Part shown: positions 17,544-26,293 of the stretch, piece after piece
Numbering within the stretch: position 1 is the stretch's first letter
Layout: each line of letters begins with the position of its first letter
Assembly (NCBI GenBank): GCA_023460795.1
Contig: JAEWPC010000063.1
Span: 49,408 to 113,407, forward strand
Length of the DNA stretch: 64,000 bases
Reading direction: 5' to 3'
Source of the DNA: Bacillota bacterium
GTDB taxonomy: Bacteria; Bacillota; Bacilli; Paenibacillales; Paenibacillaceae
Program-made: the position numbers and the translations under genes
The notes under the pieces: model-generated
The model's database searches: none
Told to the model about the DNA's origin: nothing
Seen by the model: only the letters and a program-made list of their open reading frames with translations

Positions 17544-17710
17544 CGCGTACACCTCTGTTTCGAATAAAGTGGATGTCTCTATTATAGTGAAGTGTCCGCG
17601 CGCCTCAGTGACGGTATTTTGATCTTCTTCACGCTAATTTTGACTTTTTGCGGGTTGGATGGGTGTCGCGGAAAAGAGGGCAGCGGCGGGTGTAGCGGAA
17701 TTTTGTGCGA

Positions 17711-17914
17711 TTTAGCGGCATGTGTGTGGTGCCGCTGTTGGAGCACCGCGCGGGTGCGCGCTGGTTTAGCGGCATGTGGTGCCGCTATTGGAGCATTTCG
17801 CAAGCGCGTGCCGGTTTAGCGGCATGTGGTGCCGCTATTGGAGCACCGCGCGGGTGCGCGCTGGTTTAGCGGCATGTGGTGCCGCTATTGGAGCACTTCG
17901 CAAGCGTGAGCCGA
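17711..17914. repeat. Tandem repeat, 50-bp units in ABAB order (family 3)
   Basis: Units start at 17711 (54 bases because of a TGTG insertion), 17765, 17815 and 17865, with a decayed fifth from 17915. Each holds TTTAGCGGCATGTGGTGCCG with a hairpin AGCGGCA/TGCCGCT. The variable half alternates between a GCACCGCGCGGGTGC form and a GCA(T/C)TTCGCAAGCG form, so the true repeat is about 100 bases. There is no gene between 17544 and 18357. Confidence 0.85.
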
Positions 17915-17930
17915 TTTAGCGGCATATGAC

Positions 17931-18141
17931 ACCGTTACAGCAGCGGATGGTGGTAGTTTGTCGCTGCAACCATCTGCGACACCATTACAGCGGCGGTAGG
18001 CAGTAGTTTGTTCCTGCAGCGTTCTGTGACACCATTACAGCGATGGGCGGCGGTAGTTTGGATGGTGCAACGATCTACGGCACCGTTGCAGCGGCGGGTG
18101 ATGGTAGTTTGTTCCTGTAGCGTTCTGTGACACCATTTTAG
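17931..18141. repeat. Tandem repeat, ~50-bp units (family 4)
   Basis: It follows directly on family 3. The core ACCRTTACAGC recurs at 17931, 17981, 18031, 18082 and 18132, spaced 50, 50, 51 and 50 bases. Between cores are GGTAGTTTG and a CTGCARCGTTCTGTGAC-like block. That block resembles the hairpin part of the repeats at 4709-4908, so the two families look related. Confidence 0.8.
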
Positions 18142-18163
18142 CGAAAGATTGCGGGCTAATTGT

Positions 18164-18310
18164 ACTATCGATAAAAAAAGGAGTGTATCTCATGGAGAAG
18201 CGGAGCGTTTGCCTTTGAAATCGGGGGATGTCCACTAAGAGACCATTCAAATCCCCTGATTTCAACAGCAATCGTAACGAGATACACCCCTAAAAAAATA
18301 TAACGATAGT
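18164..18310. mobile_element. MITE-like nested palindromic element
   Basis: A 147-base element without coding capacity. Its ends are inverted: ACTATCG at 18164 and CGATAGT ending at 18310, each followed inward by an A/T tract and then AGGAGTGTATCTC / GAGATACACCCCT (12 of 13 pairs). A second inverted pair lies inside, TTGAAATCGGGGGAT (18215-18229) with ATCCCCTGATTTCAA (18251-18265), one mismatch. Such nested inverted repeats are typical of miniature inverted-repeat elements moved by a transposase supplied elsewhere. No clear target duplication is visible. A structured RNA is the alternative. Confidence 0.55.
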
Positions 18311-18318
18311 TATGTAAA

Positions 18319-18347
18319 AGAGATGCCACGAAGGGCACCTCTTTTTG
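18319..18347. terminator. Bidirectional terminator
   Basis: AGAGATGCC (18319-18327) pairs with GGCACCTCT (18334-18342), with T runs on both sides (TTTTT after the stem on plus, TTTT on minus). It ends the small gene at 18358-18591. Confidence 0.75.
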
Positions 18348-18357
18348 CCACCTTACA

Positions 18358-18591
18358 TTAGATTAATGCGATCGCGAGCAGCGTGAACAACGACAACGCC
18401 AGGACGTCGAATCCGTACCCGAAACCGTATCCGGGACCGTACCAACCGGAAATTCTCAGATCGCCCGACGTCCGCAAATACAAGTTATCGCGGTCCACGT
18501 TCACGATCGTGCCTTCGTACACGCCGTTGCGCGTATGAACGCGCACTCTGCAATTCATGTGCCTTCTGCAAACCTGATACCATTCATCCAT
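18358..18591 (-). CDS. Small Lsm-like protein with hydrophobic tail
   Basis: A 77-residue protein of unknown function. Residues 13-40 (NCRVRVHTRNGVYEGTIVNV then DRDNLYLRT) look like an Sm/Lsm-type beta-barrel strand pattern. A Gly-Tyr-rich stretch (YGPGYGFGYGF) follows, and then a C-terminal hydrophobic segment (VLALSLFTLLAIALI) long enough to insert in a membrane. Two Cys lie in the first 14 residues. GGGAGG is 12 bases before the ATG, a little long. Its own terminator follows. Similar short proteins occur in spore-formers, but I cannot name it. Confidence 0.65.
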   Translation of the reverse strand: MDEWYQVCRRHMNCRVRVHTRNGVYEGTIVNVDRDNLYLRTSGDLRISGWYGPGYGFGYGFDVLALSLFTLLAIALI

Positions 18592-18729
18592 GTCGGAACG
18601 GTTCCTCCCATTGGCTTATTCGTATGGCTGCTATAAGCTATGTAAGGCAAGCACCCTCGGTATGGACGGGAATCGTGAAATGTGCGGTTGTCCGAAGTAC
18701 GCTGCCAATGTTTTTATCCTATACCCGCC

Positions 18730-18758
18730 TTGACTTTCGAACATGAGTTCGGTATTGT
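18730..18758 (+). promoter_or_regulatory. Promoter with a LexA/DinR-like box in the spacer
   Basis: TTGACT (18730-18735) and TATTGT (18753-18758) are 17 bases apart, 42 bases before the MFS gene. The spacer contains CGAACATGAGTTCG (18738-18751), which matches the Gram-positive SOS box CGAAC-N4-GTTCG in both arms; one inner base departs from the stricter Bacillus consensus. A repressor bound there would block the promoter. Confidence 0.6.
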
Positions 18759-18799
18759 GTTGTCGATTGGAAAAAAGTTGAACACAGGAGGATTTTCGC

Positions 18800-20278
18800 G
18801 TGGATTTCAGTAGTGTAGACAACAAAGAAGCGAACGTCGATTTAAGTAAAATCAAACGCGGGCCGATCGTAGCCGCACTTATAATCGGCGCGTTCGTCGC
18901 CATTCTTAACGAAACGTTGCTCAATATCGCGTTCCCTGATCTAATGGAAGACTTCGGGATTACGGAGTCGACCGTTCAGTGGCTGGCCACGGCTTACATG
19001 CTCGTCGTCGGCATGCTCGTGCCGGTAACGGCGTTATTACAGCAATGGTTTACGACAAGGCAGATGTTCATAGGCGCGATGACGCTGTTCCTAACCGGTA
19101 CGGTTATCAGCGCCGTCGCTCCGGAGTTCGGCGTATTGCTCGCCGGCCGCGTCGTGCAAGCTTTGGGCACCGGCTTAATGATGCCGGTGATGATGAACGT
19201 TATCCTGATTATTTTCCCGCCTGAGAAACGCGGCGGAGCGATGGGCATGATCGGGCTCGTCATTATGACGGCTCCCGTCATCGGCCCGACGCTGTCCGGC
19301 TTGATCGTCGAGCATCTGTCTTGGCGCTGGCTGTTCATTCTCGTTATTCCGCTCGCCGTGTTTTCCATTATCTTCGCTATGTCTTATTTGAAGAACGTGA
19401 CGACGGTAACGAAACCGAAGGTAGACTTCCTGTCTATCATTCTCTCCTCCGTCGGCTTCGGCGGCATCGTATACGGCTTCAGTACCGCCGGTGACCGCGG
19501 TTCTTGGACGGATCCGCTCGTCGTGTCGTGCTTGATCGTCGGTAGCCTCAGCCTAGTGCTATTCGTGTGGAGACAGCTGATCTCGAAACAACCGATGATG
19601 GACTTGCGCGCCTTTAAGTATCCGATGTTCTCGCTCGTCACCGTACTGATGCTCGTTATTATGATGTCGCTCTTCTCGACGATGATCATGCTTCCGCTCT
19701 TCATGCAGCAAGTGCTGCTCCTGACGGCGTTCGCGTCGGGCTTGGCGTTAATGCCCGGCGGTATCATTAACGGAATTATGGCTCCGATATCCGGGGTGCT
19801 GTTCGATAAGTTCGGACCGCGCGTACTCGTCATTCCGGGCATCGTGCTCATGTGCGTCGCGATTTACATGTTCATGGGCATCGAAGCGGATTGGACCAAA
19901 GGCCGCATCATCTTGATCAACATCATCATGATGGTCGGGATTTCCTTAGTCATGATGCCTGCGCAGACGACAGGCTTGAACCAGCTTCCTAAGAGTCTCT
20001 ATGCGCATGGCACCGCGATTCTGAACACGCTGACGCAAGTCGCCGGCGCAATCGGCGTAGCGTTGTTCATCAGCATCATGTCTTCCGGCGCCAAGGATTA
20101 CATGAAATCGCCTGACCTATCTTTGAGTCCAGAAGACATGGGCAGACAAGCGATGGTCGCGGGCTTGCACGATGCGTTCTTGATCGGACTTATCCTCGCG
20201 ATCCTGGCGCTCGCCATCAGCCTCTTCATCAAGCGCACGCACGCGCCGAAGGAAGAAACGGATCAAACCGCGGCGTAA
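18800..20278 (+). CDS. MFS multidrug transporter, DHA2 (EmrB/QacA) family
   Basis: A 492-residue membrane protein with about 14 segments. DHA2 features are NETLLNIAFPDLMEDFGI in segment 1, then STVQWLATAYML, LAGRVVQALGTGLMMPV and the motif C region MIGLVIMTAPVIGPTLSG. It should export drugs or other toxic organic molecules by proton antiport. The start is a GTG at 18800, 8 bases after GGAGG. It is a single-gene unit with its own promoter and terminator; the promoter carries a LexA-like box, so induction by DNA damage is possible. Substrate unknown. Confidence 0.92.
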   Translation: MDFSSVDNKEANVDLSKIKRGPIVAALIIGAFVAILNETLLNIAFPDLMEDFGITESTVQWLATAYMLVVGMLVPVTALLQQWFTTRQMFIGAMTLFLTGTVISAVAPEFGVLLAGRVVQALGTGLMMPVMMNVILIIFPPEKRGGAMGMIGLVIMTAPVIGPTLSGLIVEHLSWRWLFILVIPLAVFSIIFAMSYLKNVTTVTKPKVDFLSIILSSVGFGGIVYGFSTAGDRGSWTDPLVVSCLIVGSLSLVLFVWRQLISKQPMMDLRAFKYPMFSLVTVLMLVIMMSLFSTMIMLPLFMQQVLLLTAFASGLALMPGGIINGIMAPISGVLFDKFGPRVLVIPGIVLMCVAIYMFMGIEADWTKGRIILINIIMMVGISLVMMPAQTTGLNQLPKSLYAHGTAILNTLTQVAGAIGVALFISIMSSGAKDYMKSPDLSLSPEDMGRQAMVAGLHDAFLIGLILAILALAISLFIKRTHAPKEETDQTAA

Positions 20279-20292
20279 CGCATAGCACATTA

Positions 20293-20335
20293 GGCCTGTC
20301 CCCTGCAGTCGACAAACTGCGCGGGGCAGGCCTTT
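20293..20335 (+). terminator. Terminator of the MFS gene
   Basis: GGCCTGTCCCC pairs with GGGGCAGGCC, with an inner TGCAG/CTGCG pair, followed by TTTAT. Confidence 0.75.
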
Positions 20336-20371
20336 ATCATGGCATTGCACCACGTACTCAGAGGTGATCTT

Positions 20372-21256
20372 ATGGCTTCTTTTTCCGGTTACGGCACTTA
20401 CGGCTTCCGCTTCTCGGAAAGCTCGACTCTGGCGATGTGCAATCTGTTCGCCGTCGGTTATGACCGAATCGACAGCGCCTCGTACAGCTGGGAAGGATTA
20501 ACGAGAACGGACGGCCCTCTCTTGCTCTTCCAATATACGGTCGACGGCGCCGGATATCTGGAATGGGACGGACGCAAGGAACGCATACCCGCCGGGAAAG
20601 CGCTCATGGTCGAAATACCGGGCGCTCATCGTTACTGGTATGATCCTGCCGAGAAGCCGTGGGAATTCTTCTTTATCTTGATCCGACCGACTTTGATTCT
20701 GCCCAACTGGCTCGAAGCGAAGTCACGGATCGGAACGACGCCATCTCTGCCCTGGACAAGCGCGCCGATCCGCCTGCTGCGGAATATTCACACGGAAGCG
20801 AGCGCGGGCAGAATCGCCGATGCTTTCATGGCCTCCTCTTACGTGTATCAGTTTATCGCCGAGCTCGGACGTTTCGCTCTTTCCGACCAGCGGGACCGGG
20901 CGGGCTGGCCGGACAAGGTTCGGCTAGCCGCAAGCTATATTGAAATCAACTATGCCGGATTAGTCTCGCTTGACGAGCTTGCGGACAGCTTGCAAGTATC
21001 CAAGTACCACCTTCAGCGTACGTTCGCTGAGACGGTCGGGTTGACGCCGCACGAGTATACGAATCGGGTTAGAATCGAACGGGCGATGGAGCTGCTGCGC
21101 CGTACCGAGTCCAGCGTCGAAGAGATCGCCCGGCTCATCGGCTTTTCCAGCGGCAGCTACTTCATCAAGGTGTTCGCCAAGCTGACCGGCATGACGCCCG
21201 GGGCGTTCCGGCACGGGGAGGACAGCCTGCTCTACAGCCGATTGTTCCTCGATTAG
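20372..21256 (+). CDS. AraC family transcriptional regulator
   Basis: A 294-residue regulator. The N-terminal part is a cupin-like sugar-sensing domain (DGAGYLEWDG, then AGKALMVEIPGAHRYWYDP). The last 100 residues hold the two HTH motifs (SLDELADSLQVSKYHLQRTF and SVEEIARLIGFSSGSYFIKVF). ATG 20372 is preferred for AGAGGTGA just upstream; the frame is open back to 20339 but without a site. It lies 153 bases before the GH27 gene on the same strand and probably controls it. Confidence 0.9.
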   Translation: MASFSGYGTYGFRFSESSTLAMCNLFAVGYDRIDSASYSWEGLTRTDGPLLLFQYTVDGAGYLEWDGRKERIPAGKALMVEIPGAHRYWYDPAEKPWEFFFILIRPTLILPNWLEAKSRIGTTPSLPWTSAPIRLLRNIHTEASAGRIADAFMASSYVYQFIAELGRFALSDQRDRAGWPDKVRLAASYIEINYAGLVSLDELADSLQVSKYHLQRTFAETVGLTPHEYTNRVRIERAMELLRRTESSVEEIARLIGFSSGSYFIKVFAKLTGMTPGAFRHGEDSLLYSRLFLD

Positions 21257-21361
21257 CAGACCGCAACATTCTACCATCGGAACTCGATTATTATCGTGGA
21301 CGATGCTTTTTCCCTGAGGTTACGATAGGCATATAGGCTTGTCTTCTAAAATTAAGGGTGA

Positions 21362-21378
21362 GTCAGGTCGAGCCTGAC
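21362..21378 (+). promoter_or_regulatory. Inverted repeat upstream of the GH27 gene
   Basis: GTCAGG-TCGAG-CCTGAC, a 6-bp perfect palindrome about 30 bases before the GH27 start. It could be an operator or a short hairpin in the leader. Confidence 0.3.
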
Positions 21379-21409
21379 GAAGATTCTATTCATCGAGGAG
21401 GAATTACAT

Positions 21410-22687
21410 ATGTCGCATAGGAACTTCGCGCTTACGCCCCCGATGGGCTGGAACAGTTGGGACTGCTATGGAGCAGCGGTAAGAGAAGAAGAAATCCGCG
21501 GTAACGCGGAATATATGGCTCATCAGCTGAAGGATTACGGATGGGAATACGTCGTCGTAGACATCCAGTGGAGCGAGCCGGGCGCCGTGTCGTCCAGTTA
21601 TCGCCCGTTCGTGCCGCTGGAGATGGACGAATACTCCCGTCTTCTCCCTGCCGTCAATCGATTCCCTTCCGCTGCCGATGGACAAGGCTTCAAGCCTCTT
21701 GCCGATTACGTGCACGGTCTAGGATTAAAGTTCGGTATTCATATCATGCGGGGTATTCCGAGGCAGGCCGTTCATCAAGATACCCCGATCAAGGGAACGA
21801 ACGTTACCTCCAGACAGATCGCCCATACGAATTCCATCTGCCCTTGGAATACCGATATGTACGGGGTAGACGCCTCCAAGGAAGGCGCGCAAGCTTACTA
21901 CGATTCGCTGTTCGAGCTGTATGCGGAATGGGGAGTCGACTTCGTTAAGGTCGACGACATTGCCGCTTCCAGGCTTTATGGCGCGCATCTGCCGGAGATA
22001 CGGCTTATTCGTAACGCGATCGACCGTTGCGGCAGACCGATGGTTCTTAGTCTGTCGCCGGGGCCTGCTCCAGTCGAGCAAGCCGAGTTCTTCGAGTCGA
22101 CGGCCAACATGTGGCGCATTACCGACGATTTCTGGGATTTATGGCCGCTCCTGCTCGATATGTTCGATCGCTGCGAGAAGTGGCAAGGCCATCCCGCTCC
22201 GGGCAACTGGCCGGACTGCGACATGCTGCCGCTCGGCCACATCGGCATTCGCTCCGTGGATGGCGGCGGAAGCGACCGCTGGACCCGCTTTACGCGCGAC
22301 GAGCAAGTCACGATGATGACGTTATGGAGCATCTTCCGTTCGCCTCTCATGTTCGGCGGAGAGCTTCGCGACAACGACGAATGGACGCTGTCGCTGCTGA
22401 CCAACCGCGACGTGCTGAACATGCACCGCCATAGCTCTGGCGCAAGGCTCGTATACCGCAAGGGCGACCAGGTCGCATGGTCGGCCGAGGGCGACCAAGG
22501 CGAGGTTTACGTCGCGCTATTCAATACCGGCGAGACAGCCCAAGAGGTGTCCGTCTCCTTAGACCAATTGAAATTGAAAGAGCCACGGACATGCCAAGAA
22601 CTTTGGTCCGGGAACGAGCTCGGGACGATCGAGGACACCTTAACGGCAGCCATCCCGCCTCACGGGGCACAATTATTCCGACTATAA
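21410..22687 (+). CDS. GH27 glycoside hydrolase (alpha-galactosidase-like)
   Basis: A 425-residue cytoplasmic enzyme of family 27. It opens with the family signature LTPPMGWNSWDCYGAAV, continues with GWEYVVVDIQW and LGLKFGIHIMRGIPRQAV, and has the nucleophile region DFVKVDDI (Asp182) and an acid/base region WRITDDFWD (Asp240). A C-terminal beta domain follows. GH27 members include alpha-galactosidases and alpha-N-acetylgalactosaminidases; exact specificity cannot be read here. No signal peptide, so it acts on imported sugars. GAGGAGG lies 8 bases before the ATG. Confidence 0.92.
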   Translation: MSHRNFALTPPMGWNSWDCYGAAVREEEIRGNAEYMAHQLKDYGWEYVVVDIQWSEPGAVSSSYRPFVPLEMDEYSRLLPAVNRFPSAADGQGFKPLADYVHGLGLKFGIHIMRGIPRQAVHQDTPIKGTNVTSRQIAHTNSICPWNTDMYGVDASKEGAQAYYDSLFELYAEWGVDFVKVDDIAASRLYGAHLPEIRLIRNAIDRCGRPMVLSLSPGPAPVEQAEFFESTANMWRITDDFWDLWPLLLDMFDRCEKWQGHPAPGNWPDCDMLPLGHIGIRSVDGGGSDRWTRFTRDEQVTMMTLWSIFRSPLMFGGELRDNDEWTLSLLTNRDVLNMHRHSSGARLVYRKGDQVAWSAEGDQGEVYVALFNTGETAQEVSVSLDQLKLKEPRTCQELWSGNELGTIEDTLTAAIPPHGAQLFRL

Positions 22688-22696
22688 TAAAATGCA

Positions 22697-22731
22697 ACGG
22701 CAGCCAAGAATGATCTTGGCTGCCGTCTTCA
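22697..22731 (+). terminator. Terminator of the GH27 gene
   Basis: ACGGCAGCCAAGA pairs perfectly with TCTTGGCTGCCGT over an ATGA loop, followed by CTTCATT. Confidence 0.85.
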
Positions 22732-22800
22732 TTGGACTAACACCTATAGACGTAATGGAAACATATGCTAGATGGAATCTATAAGGGAGGAGGGACTTGC

Positions 22801-23301
22801 ATGTATTACGGCCCTAACTTATCTACGAATCCCTGTCTATTCAGCCAATCTATGCGCCAAAGTTACCCGACGCCATACGAAGCGTTGCAGACATCGTTGC
22901 AAACGATCCGCGACACGGCCGCAGCTTCCACGAACGTCGAAGCATTCCAGCAGCGGCTGCTTGCGCTGGCGCCTACGGATGAAGACCGCGCCGTGCTAAC
23001 GTCGATCTTCGAGGATGAACGGACGCACCAACAGTACCTTCGTGAAATCTATAAGGCTTTCACGGGCCAGGAAGTTCCGGTTTCCGCGCCAATCGCCGTG
23101 CTACCCATGCCGACATCGTATGAAAGCGGCTTAAGGAGCGCCCTCTACCATAAATGGAACAATGCCCAGAAACACGGTTTCATCCTTGCCGCCATGCCGA
23201 CCGGATATTATCAGAACTTAATCGCCAAAATGGCGGTCGACAACACCATTCACGGTGAAAAGCTTACTTACTTAATCCAGAAGCAGAGCGTAAACCACTA
23301 A
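22801..23301 (+). CDS. Ferritin-like domain protein
   Basis: A 166-residue helical protein. The first helix pair (YEALQTSLQTIRDTAA) and later EDRAVLTSIFEDERTHQQYL supply the E..H motif of ferritin-like folds; DNTIHGEKLTYLI near the end supplies another His-Glu pair. It could bind a metal pair. The ATG at 22801 follows GGGAGGAGGG by 6 bases; an upstream in-frame ATG (22765) lacks such a site. It converges on the GH115 gene with only 8 bases between the stop codons and no terminator in between. Confidence 0.7.
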   Translation: MYYGPNLSTNPCLFSQSMRQSYPTPYEALQTSLQTIRDTAAASTNVEAFQQRLLALAPTDEDRAVLTSIFEDERTHQQYLREIYKAFTGQEVPVSAPIAVLPMPTSYESGLRSALYHKWNNAQKHGFILAAMPTGYYQNLIAKMAVDNTIHGEKLTYLIQKQSVNH

Positions 23302-23309
23302 TCCCGGAT

Positions 23310-26192
23310 TTAGATTTTACCTACGTAATAAGACTCGGTCGGTCCTAAGTAGCTCTCCGGCGGCTTCTTGCCTTCCGGATAAATGACCAGCTTTTCAAGC
23401 ACGAATCCTGGGCTCACCGCGTAAATTCTTAATTTATTCAGTCCGCTCCGACACACCACGCTGCTGCCGTGACGCCGGATATTATCCAGTACCCCGGCAG
23501 CCCATTGGCGGTTCGCTTCTTTTCCTACTTTTAGGTCTTTGGGAATGGTGTTAATCACATGGATCGTCCCTTCGTTTGCTTGAACGCCGTAATATAACGT
23601 GTTGTCCGTCGTTACCGGGTTAGAAGGCTGCATATACAATTCGACTTCATAGGCTCCGGCTTCCTGGACAACGAACCGGTATTCCAAATAAGGCGCATCT
23701 TCTCCGGCCGTAAAATACGAAGTAGTCGGAAACACCTTCACCCCGGATAAAGTCTTACCGTACCCTTCGACGACCTGGAATCCGGCTGATTTGTCATAAT
23801 AGTGCTCGGCCTCAATGGAAACATACCCCAGGATATCCACGAACGTGTTATTCGGCAATCCGCTTATTTCCGACAGCTTGGCATCCACGATTATCGTGCA
23901 GATTCCTACATTAGGATTAGGTAGCTGAACCCTGATATTCGCTTCGGTTTCATCGTTCATCTTGCTGCGGTCGATACGCACCGTAATCTTGTCCACCGCT
24001 TTGTTGGTGCCGTCCAACACACCTTGATAAGCGGAACAAATTAACCATGGCGCATCGCAAGCGATCTCATAAGGGCTCTCTAAATCGCTAAGGCTGCTGA
24101 TGGTGAAGGAAGCCTCCGTAACGTTCGGCGCCTTGAAGTCCATCATATAAAGCTTATTCACATGCCAGCTGCTGCCCTCCGAACGTTGCTCCGTGCCGTC
24201 CAAGGACACGCTTAGTCTCGGCTTCGCGGCAGGCATGACTTGCATCAGGATCGGATTCCTGCATTCGTCCTCGTTCCATCTGGTAAAGCCGATATGCTCG
24301 GACAATCCCATGCCGTACCATTTGCCGTTATCGATGGAATGATATTCGTCCACAAGCTCCCTGTCCCGCTTCATGCAGGCTTTGATCTGCTCGGCGAGCA
24401 CATTCGCTTCCATGAGATTCAGCTTGGCCGCGTAATGATTCTTACCCGCCAGCAGCTGCATCTTCTGGAGATTCAGATTGCCCATCGCCGGGTAATAGAC
24501 CAACGAGAAGAACCCTGGCATCGCCTCGGCGCTCATCTTCGAGTAAAGCTCGCCCGCTTCATTCATCAGCTTCTCGATCTTGGCCAGCAATCTATCGGTT
24601 TCCTGATAATGAACCGGATGATAAACTTCAGCGTTCATGGCCTCCGGCCTGCGGTTATGGGCAATCTTCGTATAGCCGTCCAGAATGCGATGGATGGCCG
24701 CTCTGTCTTCCTCGCCGCATACAGCCCCGAACTGCCGCTCGATCCACAGCCTCGTGTATTCATCCGTCTTGTTGATCGCGCCCGTGCCCCAACGGTCGAA
24801 GTCATACGCTAGATCGAGAAAATAAGCCAAAGGGAACTCCTGCGTGCAAATGTCGCCTACGTTAACGACCCACAAATCGCGGATTCCGAAGTCATAGGCC
24901 ATGCTCATCTGCTCCCACACCTTCGGCAGGTAGGAGCTATTGATCCATTCATAGGAGATCGGCCCGCCATGATAGTCGAAGTGATAGTACATGCCGTAGC
25001 CGCCGTTATGGGAGCGCATCGCCTCGGTCGGCAGCGTGCGCAAATTGCCGAAGTTGTCGTCGCAGAGCATGAGGATGACGTTCTCTAATTCCTCCGAGCC
25101 GATCAAGCCCGGGGTCGTCTCGTCTCCGTAGAAGAACGGCTCCACTTCCTTATATAACGCCAGCATGCGGGGAACTTGATCGAGATCGGGGTTCACATGC
25201 TCCTTGATCAAGCGGTTTTGGGTGCGAATGACGTCGCGAAGCAGGTTAATGTTGTCCGCGAACGTCGCTTCCTTGCCCATAATCGCCGTATCCGCTTCGC
25301 CGCGCATCCCGATCGTAATCACGTTCTCGAACTTGCCGCTTCGTTGCAAGCCGTCCGCCCAGAACCGGGTGATGCCATCTTCGTTCGTTCTGAAGTTCCA
25401 CGCATCTCCATAGATCGAATCTTTGCCCCGCAAATACTTGTATTCTTCCCCTTGGCGCAAGCACGGTTCATGGTGGGAAGCGCCCATCACGACGCCGTAT
25501 TCGTCCGCAAGCTCCGAGTTGGCCAGCCCCGGACCGTCGTCGTGGAATCTGGCAGACCACATGGCCGGCCATAGATAGTTTCCTTTCAAGCGCAGCAGCA
25601 GCTCGAAGACGTGATCGTAAGCCTCGGCGTTGAAGCCGCCGAAACGATGATGAACCCACGTTCCGAAGGCGGGCCATTCATCGTTAATGAAGAAGCCTCT
25701 GTAACGGACGGAAGGTTCCTTGGATACGTGAATATAGCCGTCGCTCAGCGTGAATTCCTCGCGGCGCGGGGGCTTCACATCGCACCAGTCTACATACGGG
25801 GAAACCCCTAGAAGCTCGGACAGATGGAACAGACCGTAAATCGTACCTCGTTTATCGCTGCCGGCAATCACAAGCGCTTTGTCCACGCCGTTCACGGGTG
25901 CGTCTATCGTCTGAAATAGGTAAACCTCGTTCTTGCCTCTGATTGCCTCTAGATCGATTAATCCCCGATCCGCCAGACGATCCAGCATCGGGCTGCGGCC
26001 GAGCGTTCCGTAGATGACCGCGAAAGAAGCTAACCGATCGGTTTTCTCGGCGGACGTCGGGCGAACGCCGACAACCAGCTCGATATCTTTCATGACTTTG
26101 TCGGCAATTCGGCGAACACCGCTATAGGCTTCCTTCTCGCTAAGGAAGAAGGCGCCCTCCTGTAATAAAGTCCGGTTCATCTTGAAGTTCAT
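23310..26192 (-). CDS. GH115 alpha-glucuronidase
   Basis: A 960-residue cytoplasmic enzyme matching family 115, which removes 4-O-methyl-glucuronic acid or glucuronic acid from xylan, including internal residues. Recognised blocks are SDKRGTIYGLFHLSELLGVS, RYRGFFINDEWPAFGTW, LKGNYLWPAMWSARFHDD, GVVMGASHHEPCLRQG and ITIGMRGEADTAI. The last ~180 residues are the C-terminal beta domain of the family (YVSIEAEHYYDKSAGFQV to LEKLVIYP). No signal peptide. AAGGAG lies 6 bases before the ATG. It is 101 bases downstream of the threonine aldolase gene without an evident terminator, so the two may share a transcript. Confidence 0.92.
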   Translation of the reverse strand: MNFKMNRTLLQEGAFFLSEKEAYSGVRRIADKVMKDIELVVGVRPTSAEKTDRLASFAVIYGTLGRSPMLDRLADRGLIDLEAIRGKNEVYLFQTIDAPVNGVDKALVIAGSDKRGTIYGLFHLSELLGVSPYVDWCDVKPPRREEFTLSDGYIHVSKEPSVRYRGFFINDEWPAFGTWVHHRFGGFNAEAYDHVFELLLRLKGNYLWPAMWSARFHDDGPGLANSELADEYGVVMGASHHEPCLRQGEEYKYLRGKDSIYGDAWNFRTNEDGITRFWADGLQRSGKFENVITIGMRGEADTAIMGKEATFADNINLLRDVIRTQNRLIKEHVNPDLDQVPRMLALYKEVEPFFYGDETTPGLIGSEELENVILMLCDDNFGNLRTLPTEAMRSHNGGYGMYYHFDYHGGPISYEWINSSYLPKVWEQMSMAYDFGIRDLWVVNVGDICTQEFPLAYFLDLAYDFDRWGTGAINKTDEYTRLWIERQFGAVCGEEDRAAIHRILDGYTKIAHNRRPEAMNAEVYHPVHYQETDRLLAKIEKLMNEAGELYSKMSAEAMPGFFSLVYYPAMGNLNLQKMQLLAGKNHYAAKLNLMEANVLAEQIKACMKRDRELVDEYHSIDNGKWYGMGLSEHIGFTRWNEDECRNPILMQVMPAAKPRLSVSLDGTEQRSEGSSWHVNKLYMMDFKAPNVTEASFTISSLSDLESPYEIACDAPWLICSAYQGVLDGTNKAVDKITVRIDRSKMNDETEANIRVQLPNPNVGICTIIVDAKLSEISGLPNNTFVDILGYVSIEAEHYYDKSAGFQVVEGYGKTLSGVKVFPTTSYFTAGEDAPYLEYRFVVQEAGAYEVELYMQPSNPVTTDNTLYYGVQANEGTIHVINTIPKDLKVGKEANRQWAAGVLDNIRRHGSSVVCRSGLNKLRIYAVSPGFVLEKLVIYPEGKKPPESYLGPTESYYVGKI

Positions 26193-26293
26193 AGCGATCT
26201 CCTTATGCCTTTTATTCTAGACTTTATCCATTATACAATCGTTCGCCCGTATTTTTATTTCGATAATCTTAGATTTAATGTTATAAATTAAAG

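Noticed and set aside
17592..17819. Small Cys-rich peptide read from the repeats
   Set aside because: No ribosome binding site, and the Cys content comes from the GCGGCATGTG repeat.
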